64,000 nucleotides of DNA from assembly GCA_039810245.1 (NCBI GenBank), contig JBDHWQ010000021.1, positions 7,610 through 71,609 on the forward strand, in the 5' to 3' direction. Of this stretch, positions 25,208 to 31,906 are shown in pieces. Below the pieces are notes generated by a model. The model saw only the letters and a program-made list of their open reading frames with translations, made no database searches and had not been told where the DNA came from. Position 1 is the stretch's first letter. Each line of letters opens with the position of its first letter. Source of the stretch: CALDSL01 sp039810245 (GTDB taxonomy: Bacteria > Chloroflexota > Anaerolineae > Anaerolineales > Anaerolineaceae). A program made the translations under genes and the position numbers.

Positions 25208-27226
25208 CTACGCCGCGGGCGGGATGGTGTCCAGGCGCTTCTTCTGCCCATCGGTGAGCATGTTGGGCACGGCGTCGGGGCCGGCGGCGAAGGCATCTTC
25301 AATGCCGCGCTGCACCTCGGCGCACCACGCGCGCGCCGCTTCCCGGCGGTCAGCCTGGAAGCGCGCCAGCCACGCGTCGAGGTCGGCGTTCTTCAAACCG
25401 TCGCGCTGCCACTGCTCCAGGAAGCCCACCACCATGTCGACGATGCGCGCGCTCTGCCACGGCAGGCTCTTGGGCAGCTCGCGCTCAGCGATCTGCCTGG
25501 CCAGCGCAAACTGGTGCGCCTTGTAATCCACGTCCAGCCCGTAATGCGCGCACAGCACCTCGTCGGTGATCGTTTCAGACCACTTGCGGTGGAAGCGGCA
25601 GATGCCGGTGTTGTCGCTGAACAGCTCGTAGGTCATGCGCTCCACGTTCTTACGCCCCAGCTCATAGGGCGGCACGAAATCGTTGCCGTAATAGACGTAA
25701 TACTTGCCCATCACCGGCATCGACGAGAGCATGCCCGGCACCCAGTACTGGTTGGGAACCATATGGCCTTCGTCGCCGTGTGCCACGAACACCGCGCGGT
25801 CCATGCTGTTCGCGCCGCGCGCCGCGTGCTTGCGGTCAATCACCTGTGCCGCCGCGCGGATGCCGCGCCGGAACAGCGCGGCTTTGGGCTCGAACAGGAT
25901 CGCATCCACCACGGCCATTGCGTAGTTGGCGTTCTGCATGCTGTCGGCCACCACGTCAAAGACCGCGGGGTCGGCGGTGAAGGTGAAACGCAGCTCGCTG
26001 GCCGGCGGCAGGCCGTATTCCGCCGGGTCAATCACCCCGTCCGCCACCAGCTCCATGATCCACGCCAGTGTCCCGCCGGTCTGGATGGCGTCAAAGCCCA
26101 TCATATCCACGTGGTCGTTGAGCAGCTCAGCGGCGCGCTGGTCAAACACGCCCACCTGCGGCCCCAGCGCGTGGTAGGGCTCATAATCCTTCTTGTACCG
26201 GCCGTACAGTTTCTTGCACACCACCGGGCAGGGCTCGCCGCAGTGCTGGAAGCTCTTGGTCTTGATGGTTTCCTCATTAAACTGCGCCAGGTAGTGCTTG
26301 AGGATGAAGACCTCGTGCTGGCGCAGGCGATCCGCGTCGCTGGCATAGATACTGCGGTAGTTGTAGCTGAGAATGCGCTCGTTGAGCTCGCGCATATTGA
26401 CGCCAAACGTGCCGCCGGTTTCGAACTCTGGCACGTAGCGGTACTTTTCGGTCACCGCGATGTCGGTTTGCAGCGTCTTTTTGCCAAAATGCTCGAGGAA
26501 ATACGAGTCAATCTCGGCCGAGTCGCGCAGGTCGGGGTCTTCCCAGTCGCCGCCAAAAACGATGCCGGCGATGTTGTGGTGCTGCAAGAGGCGGCTGCCT
26601 AACCCGCCGCGCCCGGCCCAGTCTACCACCGGGCTGAACTGCGCCGGCTGGTCTTTGCGCGCCCGCACCGGGTTGGAACCGATTGCGCCTTCGTCGGTGT
26701 ATAACGCTGCCGGGCCTACGGCCATCACGCGCACCTTGCCGGGCGTAAACTCGCCGGCGTAGCGGTCGAACAGCGCCTGCTGCAGTGCATAGAACCCGGC
26801 CAGCTTTTCACCTTCGGGGCTGGCGTAACCGGCCCACAGCAGCTCGCAGTTCACCGGCTCCAGTCGCACCAGGATTTCACCATTCTTGTGGTTGAGGATC
26901 AGCACGCTGGGCGTGGCGGCCTGCCCGCGCAGCGCCACGTAATTGACGCCCACGCCGTGGAAGGTATACGCCGCGCCGCCCATGCTGGAGACGTAAAAGC
27001 CTTCCCACTGCGGGCTCCAGGCGCAAAACACTAGCCGGCGGGACCCGGGGATGCTGCTGCCTGCCAGCAGTCCCTCGCCAAAGGTAAAGCTGTCAGGGTA
27101 AAGGTTATAGCGCTGCCAGCCGTAATCCACGGGGCCGAGGATCTTTTTGCCCTCGATGGGCCGCAGGTACCAGTTGCCGTTGTTGAGGTGGATGGTCAGC
27201 TCGCGCTGGTTGAGCGGGTAGATCAT
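25208..27226 (-). CDS. aldehyde:ferredoxin oxidoreductase family (tungsten/molybdenum)
   Basis: 672-residue enzyme of the AOR family, which oxidises aldehydes to acids with ferredoxin using a tungsto- or molybdo-bispterin and one [4Fe-4S] cluster. The N-terminal third has the family's glycine-rich pterin-binding region (FYVSSMGGAAYTFHGVGVNY). Cluster ligands are visible as Cys329, Cys333 and Cys337 (CGEPCPVVC) and Cys543 (TGICRFH). The spacing C-x3-C-x3-C differs by one residue from the classical C-x2-C-x3-C, pointing to a distinct subgroup. AGGAG precedes the ATG. No ferredoxin or cofactor gene is adjacent, so the substrate is unknown. Confidence 0.9.
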   Translation of the reverse strand: MIYPLNQRELTIHLNNGNWYLRPIEGKKILGPVDYGWQRYNLYPDSFTFGEGLLAGSSIPGSRRLVFCAWSPQWEGFYVSSMGGAAYTFHGVGVNYVALRGQAATPSVLILNHKNGEILVRLEPVNCELLWAGYASPEGEKLAGFYALQQALFDRYAGEFTPGKVRVMAVGPAALYTDEGAIGSNPVRARKDQPAQFSPVVDWAGRGGLGSRLLQHHNIAGIVFGGDWEDPDLRDSAEIDSYFLEHFGKKTLQTDIAVTEKYRYVPEFETGGTFGVNMRELNERILSYNYRSIYASDADRLRQHEVFILKHYLAQFNEETIKTKSFQHCGEPCPVVCKKLYGRYKKDYEPYHALGPQVGVFDQRAAELLNDHVDMMGFDAIQTGGTLAWIMELVADGVIDPAEYGLPPASELRFTFTADPAVFDVVADSMQNANYAMAVVDAILFEPKAALFRRGIRAAAQVIDRKHAARGANSMDRAVFVAHGDEGHMVPNQYWVPGMLSSMPVMGKYYVYYGNDFVPPYELGRKNVERMTYELFSDNTGICRFHRKWSETITDEVLCAHYGLDVDYKAHQFALARQIAERELPKSLPWQSARIVDMVVGFLEQWQRDGLKNADLDAWLARFQADRREAARAWCAEVQRGIEDAFAAGPDAVPNMLTDGQKKRLDTIPPAA

Positions 27227-27274
27227 AGGTTTCTCCTGTGCGCCGGCCGTTCACGCTGGCGCGGCCGCGCCGGA

Positions 27275-27280
27275 ATTATA
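27275..27280 (-). promoter_or_regulatory. -10 box of the AOR gene
   Basis: TATAAT on the minus strand, about 50 bases before the start; -35 not convincing. It lies between the alr stop and the AOR gene, so AOR probably has its own promoter. Confidence 0.5.
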
Positions 27281-27291
27281 CCACCCGCGGG

Positions 27292-28422
27292 TCAGATTTC
27301 TGTTTCGTCGCGCACGAATACGCGCGGCACGCGCGGCTGCGCCAATGTGACTGCCGAAAAGCTGGAACGCCACAGCGCCTGCAGCTCTTCCTGTAATATT
27401 TCTTCATCGCCCTGGCGGCCCACCAGCACCACTTCGGTGCCGGGCGGGGTGTATTCCGGCAGGCGGAGCATCAGCAGGTCCATGCAGATGCGCCCAACCA
27501 CCGGCACGCGCCGGCCGTTGACCAGCATGTGCGCCCCGGGCGCGCGCTGGTAGCCGTCGCCGTAGCCCACCGGCACCACGCCGATCCATTCTTCGCCCGC
27601 GGTGTGGTATTCCTGCATATAGCTTACGCCCCAACCGGCTGGCAGCTTGCGGCAGCTCATCAATTGTGCCTTCCAGGCGAAGCCGCGCCGCAGCCCTGCG
27701 GTGAATGGGGCGGGGCCGGGCCCCATGCCCTGGCCGTAGAGGATGCCACCGGCGCGCACCATATTAAAGAAGCTGTCGCGCTCGTGGATGATGCCCATGG
27801 TGTTGGCCAGGTGCACCCAGCGCGGCTCGACGCCCGCGTCGCGCACCCCGGCCAGCGCCTCGCGGAAGCGCGCAAGCTGCAACTGGCTGAAAGCGTGGTC
27901 ATCGCCGGCCAGCGCAAAGTGGCTGAAGATGCCCTCGATTTCCAGCCCGCCCAGCGACAGCGCGTGCCGCGCCAGTGCCGCGGCGTCTCCGGCCAGCACG
28001 CCAAAGCGCCCCATGCCGGTGTCGATCTTCAAATGCACCTTCGCCCTGCGCCCCTGCGCCTGCGCCCGCGCGGCAATCTGGTTGGCAGTGTCTGCGTCGG
28101 GCAGCGGCAGGTCCAGCCCGGCTGCCAGGGCCGCGTCGATCTGGCCCGGGGTGGCGCCGGTCAGCACCAGCACCGGCGCGTCGATCCCGGCCACGCGCAG
28201 CGCCAGCCCTTCGCTCACCCGCGCCACTGCCAGCGCCACCGATGCGGCCGACGCCCCCAGGAAGGCGCGCGCCACTTCTACCGCGCCGTGGCCGTAGCCG
28301 TCGTCTTTGACCACGCCCATCAGCGCCACGCCGGCCCAATCGGCCGTCAGCCGCGTGTTGTGCTCAATGGCCGAGAGATTAATTTCGATCCAGGTCGGGT
28401 AGGGCAGGGTTGTGAGGGTCAT
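27292..28422 (-). CDS. alr: alanine racemase
   Basis: PLP enzyme that makes D-alanine for peptidoglycan, 376 residues. The PLP lysine is Lys39 in VVKDDGYGHG (the usual motif is KANAYGHG; the two Asp are a variation). The second catalytic region has GYGDGYQRAP with the base Tyr, and GRICMD near the C terminus completes the pattern. The TIM-barrel N-terminal domain and beta-sandwich C-terminal domain are both full length. The start is placed at the ATG at 28420-28422 (MTLTTLPYPTWIEIN); an in-frame ATG 42 bases upstream would add a basic leader without a ribosome-binding site. Confidence 0.92.
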   Translation of the reverse strand: MTLTTLPYPTWIEINLSAIEHNTRLTADWAGVALMGVVKDDGYGHGAVEVARAFLGASAASVALAVARVSEGLALRVAGIDAPVLVLTGATPGQIDAALAAGLDLPLPDADTANQIAARAQAQGRRAKVHLKIDTGMGRFGVLAGDAAALARHALSLGGLEIEGIFSHFALAGDDHAFSQLQLARFREALAGVRDAGVEPRWVHLANTMGIIHERDSFFNMVRAGGILYGQGMGPGPAPFTAGLRRGFAWKAQLMSCRKLPAGWGVSYMQEYHTAGEEWIGVVPVGYGDGYQRAPGAHMLVNGRRVPVVGRICMDLLMLRLPEYTPPGTEVVLVGRQGDEEILQEELQALWRSSFSAVTLAQPRVPRVFVRDETEI

Positions 28423-28473
28423 GGGGTTCTTCGCTTGTTTGGTTTTGTGGTGGCTGATCGTCATGATTCAGTA

Positions 28474-28532
28474 CGTCGGGTTTTCCCCTACGGGGGCACG
28501 ATATCGCAAAAATCGCTCAACCCGACCTACAG
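28474..28532. repeat. GTCGGGTT/AACCCGAC palindrome
   Basis: GTCGGGTT near 28479 and AACCCGAC near 28522 face each other around CCCCTACGGGGG. A related right arm (GGCTCAACCCGACCTGCG) occurs at about 5033-5050 inside the nested repeat. Confidence 0.55.
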
Positions 28533-28587
28533 GACTTTTGCATACAAACAGCTTCGCGTCTTTCGCGTTTTAAGGTTTTCTCGCGGT

Positions 28588-30081
28588 TCAGCCTTTTGCC
28601 AACACGCCCAGCTCATCAAAATCCACGTCCAGCAGCGCCGGCTGGTCAAAGGCCAGCGCGCTTGCCCGGCCGCGCGAGTCTTGCTGGAACGTCACCAGCC
28701 CCCACGGGATGTACGGATCAAGCCAGGTGAGGCGGTAGGTGTCGTAATGCCAGTGCTCCAGGTCGGCGGTGAAGGCCGGGGTGTGTGCGAAGCGCAGCCA
28801 CAGTCGCCCACCCTCGGCGCACACGTCCACGCCGTCGATCAGCGGGCTGGCGTAGCGCCCGGCCAGCGCCTCGGCCGGCAGCGATGGGCGCGTGCCCGCC
28901 ACGCGCGCCGCCGCGCGCGCCTGCTCCTCGTCCGCATAGGCGCGCGCCTCTTCTTCCGCCGCCTGCCGGTAGAGGGGCAGCGAATCCACTGCCTGCGCGC
29001 CCAGGCCCAGCAGCTCATCCAGCACGCGGAACGTTACCGGGTAGGTAAGCGGCGCCTCGGCGTTGGTCAGCGCCACCACGCCCAGGCCTGCTTCGGGCAG
29101 CATGGTGACCAGCGTGCGCATGCCATCCACCCCGCCGGAGTGCTGCACCAGCTTGCGGCCGCGGTAATCCTGCACGCGCCAACCCAGCGCGTAGGTGGTG
29201 AAGCGCGGCGCTAGGTGCGCCAGCGGCCCGCTTGCCCGCTGGTTGGGGATGGCCATCTGTGGCATGTGCAGTTCGTGCATGCCGGCTGCGCGCACCAGCG
29301 GTGTGCCGCCAAAGCGGCCGTCCTCCAGGTGCAGGCGCAGATACTGCGCCAGGTCCCAGGCCGAGGCGTGCAGAGAAGCCGCCGGGCCAACGTTATCGTG
29401 GTCACGGTAAGGGATGGGGTGCATCGCCCCCCGGCTGGCATACGGCAGCGGCGCGTAGGGGGTGGCCATGTTGGCATTCGAGCGCCCGCGTGCATAATTG
29501 GGCGCGCTGTCGGCCATGCCCAGCGGGTCGAGGATGCGCTGCTGCACGAAGTCATCCCAGCTCTGCCCGGTGATGGCGGGGATGAGCTGCCCCGCCACCA
29601 GGTACATCACGTTTTGATAAGCATATGCACTGCGGAAGCTGCTGGCCGGTCGCAGGTAGCGCAGCCGGCGCGCGACCTCGTCGCGCCCCAGATCTGAGCC
29701 GTACCAGATCGTCCCACCCGAGACCTCGCCCAGCCCGCTGCGGTGCACCAGTAGGTCGCGCACGCGCATCTCGCGCGTGGCGAAGTCGTCCATCAGCGCG
29801 AAACCGGGCAGGATTTCAGTCACGTATTGATCCCAGCCCAGCTTTCCCTCGTCCACCAGCATGGCCAGCGCCGTGGCGGTGAAGGTTTTCGAGATCGACG
29901 CGATGGCATAGGTGGTGTGCTCGTCGGCCGGCGCCTGCGTGGCTTCGTCGCGCAGGCCAAAGCCACCGGCAAAGATCAGCGCGTCGTCGCGGATTACCGC
30001 CAGTGAAAGCGCGGGCACGCGCAGCACGCGCATGCCATCCAACACCCAGGCGCGGAAGGAAGGAGAATCGAAGTTGGGCAT
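28588..30081 (-). CDS. serine hydrolase, class C beta-lactamase/AmpC-like family
   Basis: 497-residue penicillin-binding-protein-fold hydrolase. The catalytic SxxK is Ser62-Ile-Ser-Lys65 (ASISKTF), the YxN motif is in YAYQNVM, and the third motif reads HSGG in place of KTG. After the domain, about 120 residues form a second, beta-rich domain (from around ASPLIDGVDV). No signal peptide is seen, unlike a secreted lactamase, so an esterase or D-aminopeptidase role is as likely as beta-lactam hydrolysis. I place the start at the ATG at 30079-30081 (MPNFDSPSFRAW), with GAGG upstream; an earlier in-frame ATG at 30180 lies upstream of the promoter. Confidence 0.85.
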   Translation of the reverse strand: MPNFDSPSFRAWVLDGMRVLRVPALSLAVIRDDALIFAGGFGLRDEATQAPADEHTTYAIASISKTFTATALAMLVDEGKLGWDQYVTEILPGFALMDDFATREMRVRDLLVHRSGLGEVSGGTIWYGSDLGRDEVARRLRYLRPASSFRSAYAYQNVMYLVAGQLIPAITGQSWDDFVQQRILDPLGMADSAPNYARGRSNANMATPYAPLPYASRGAMHPIPYRDHDNVGPAASLHASAWDLAQYLRLHLEDGRFGGTPLVRAAGMHELHMPQMAIPNQRASGPLAHLAPRFTTYALGWRVQDYRGRKLVQHSGGVDGMRTLVTMLPEAGLGVVALTNAEAPLTYPVTFRVLDELLGLGAQAVDSLPLYRQAAEEEARAYADEEQARAAARVAGTRPSLPAEALAGRYASPLIDGVDVCAEGGRLWLRFAHTPAFTADLEHWHYDTYRLTWLDPYIPWGLVTFQQDSRGRASALAFDQPALLDVDFDELGVLAKG

Positions 30082-30133
30082 GCAGACCTCATTGGGAAGG
30101 AAGCAGGGGATTGGGGAACGGGCGTACCGCAAT

Positions 30134-30162
30134 ATTGTAGACCAATCCCGCGAGCCGGTCAA
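30134..30162 (-). promoter_or_regulatory. promoter of the serine hydrolase gene
   Basis: Minus-strand TTGACC (30157-30162) and TACAAT (30134-30139) with a 17-base spacer. Its position shows that the coding start must be downstream of 30134, supporting 30081. Confidence 0.75.
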
Positions 30163-30201
30163 ACCCTGCTCGCGAGGCACGGTCCGCGAGCGGCCAACCC
30201 C

Positions 30202-30252
30202 GGGCGAGGCGAGAAAAAGAGCTGATCCCTATATTGCCTCAAAGCCTCGCCC
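30202..30252. repeat. GTAGGGGCG palindrome, copy 3
   Basis: GGGCGAGGC at 30202-30210 pairs with GCCTCGCCC at 30244-30252; the right arm continues CTACAGG and is preceded by CCTCAAA as in other copies. Confidence 0.65.
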
Positions 30253-30314
30253 CTACAGGTGATGGGTTTGCGGGTGGGTTCTTTTTTTACCCCTGCACGG
30301 AAATGAGATGCGCG

Positions 30315-31760
30315 CTACTCCCTCATCTTTACACGGTGCCACTGGATGCGCGCGGCCACCAGCAGCTCATCGTTTTCATCGAAAACCATGCCAAAGGCCA
30401 ACGGCTTAGCGCCTTCGATGGTACCCAGGAAGCGCCCACCGCTATCAAACACCTGGATGCCGTGGATGTCGCCCACGTAGACGCGACCCTGGCCATCGAC
30501 GGCGATGCTGTAGGGCGCATTCAGCTGCCCTGGCTGGGTGCCGCGCCCGCCCCAGCGGTTGATATAGCGGCCGTCCGGCCCGTACTTGAATATCGAATCT
30601 TCAAAGCGCGCCAGGATATAGGTGTTACCGGCCCCGTCCACCGCCAGCCGCATCACCAGCTCGGGCGCGCCGGTCTGTGAGCTGATCGCCCCCTCGATGG
30701 TGCGAACCAGGTTGCCCCCGGCATCAAAGAAGGCGATATCGTCGCGCCCGGCGCCGCCGACCGCGGCCGCCAGCCCGCCATCCACTGTGGCAGTTACGTC
30801 GTCGTAGTCGCCCAGCCCCGGCGCGGTCAACTGCCCCAGCATCTTGCCGGTTTTGCCATCATAGCGGGTGATATTCCCCGACTGCACCACATACACCACG
30901 CCCTGCCGGTCCGCGGCCAGGCCCCGCAATGGCATTTCCGCATCCACCATCCACTGCGTTAAAAACGTGCCATCCGCGTCGAACACCTGCACCCGCCCGC
31001 CGGTGTACTCACCCACGTACACCCGGCCCTGATTATCGGTGGCGATGCTGCGCGCGTCCTGGAACATGCCCGCGCCGATGCCCTCTTTGCCAAAGCTGGC
31101 CAGCACCTGGCCGAAGCCGGGGGTCGGGGTGACCGCTGGGACGTTTTTTGAGATCGAGTTCGCGGTCGACAGGATGCCGGGCAGGTCGGTCAGCGCTTGC
31201 ATCGGTGATGTATCCACCTGGCTGACCACTGTGTCCACTGCGCGCGATACCGTCAGCCACCCGATGATGGCTGGGATGGCGGCCGCGGCCAGCACCAGCA
31301 GCATGACCAGCGCAAAGATCCAGCCCACGCGCCGCGCCTGGCCCCTGGCAGCATCTACCGCGGGCTGGACGGCGGTCATGCTCTCCAGCAATTGCTCGGC
31401 CAGCACCCCGTCGCGGTCGCCCACGCCGGCATTTCGCAGCAGGGTCTCCATGCGATCGATTACCGCCTTCGACTCGGCCAGCCCCATGCCGCTAATCTCG
31501 CGATGCAGCTTGATCGCGCTGATCTTTTGCCCGGCGCGGATCAGCCGCGCGATCTCCAGCGCCTGCTCGCGCGTGAAAACGTCTGCTGCGCCGCCAATGA
31601 CCACGCTGCCGGGAAAAACGGTTGCGCCCGGCGCGCGCTGCGCGCGCAGCTCAGACGTCACCACCACGGTCTTGCCGCAGTATTTGCAAACGACGTGCGT
31701 ATCGCTGCCGTTGGGCAGCAGGCTTGCTCCACAAGATGGACAGTCAAACGTGGCGGCCAT
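30315..31760 (-). CDS. zinc-ribbon, helix-bundle and NHL-repeat membrane protein
   Basis: 481 residues with an uncommon order of parts. The N terminus is a zinc ribbon (CPSC, then CKYC about 18 residues on). Around 65-110 lies a helical module (ISAIKLHREISGMGLAESKA) like the C-terminal part of ribosomal protein L7/L12. One membrane helix follows (IFALVMLLVLAAAAIPAIIG). The outer part, from about 200, is an NHL-repeat propeller with repeats such as DNQGRVYVGEYTGGRVQVFD. The protein may link a cytoplasmic zinc-ribbon domain to an external propeller; function unknown. The strong ribosome-binding site GAGGAGAGGGG precedes the ATG. Confidence 0.8.
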   Translation of the reverse strand: MAATFDCPSCGASLLPNGSDTHVVCKYCGKTVVVTSELRAQRAPGATVFPGSVVIGGAADVFTREQALEIARLIRAGQKISAIKLHREISGMGLAESKAVIDRMETLLRNAGVGDRDGVLAEQLLESMTAVQPAVDAARGQARRVGWIFALVMLLVLAAAAIPAIIGWLTVSRAVDTVVSQVDTSPMQALTDLPGILSTANSISKNVPAVTPTPGFGQVLASFGKEGIGAGMFQDARSIATDNQGRVYVGEYTGGRVQVFDADGTFLTQWMVDAEMPLRGLAADRQGVVYVVQSGNITRYDGKTGKMLGQLTAPGLGDYDDVTATVDGGLAAAVGGAGRDDIAFFDAGGNLVRTIEGAISSQTGAPELVMRLAVDGAGNTYILARFEDSIFKYGPDGRYINRWGGRGTQPGQLNAPYSIAVDGQGRVYVGDIHGIQVFDSGGRFLGTIEGAKPLAFGMVFDENDELLVAARIQWHRVKMRE

Positions 31761-31868
31761 TCCCCTCTCCTCACGCTATGATTACTTCCGGTTGCCGTTG
31801 CGCCGATAATACGATCATTGTAAAGAGCGCACCCGAGCGTGTCAACGCCGCACTGCGCCCGCGGGTGA

Positions 31869-31874
31869 TACAAT
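31869..31874 (+). promoter_or_regulatory. -10 box of the PEP-synthase-like gene
   Basis: TACAAT 32 bases before the ATG at 31907; no clear -35. Confidence 0.4.
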
Positions 31875-31906
31875 GGAACCATCCCCCACTGTCCGGAGCG
31901 CAACCT

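Noticed and set aside
28588..30081. Serine hydrolase as an antibiotic resistance beta-lactamase
   Set aside because: The SxxK and YxN motifs fit, but no signal peptide is seen and the third motif is HSGG; this is the broad family of esterases and peptidases, so a resistance role is not claimed.
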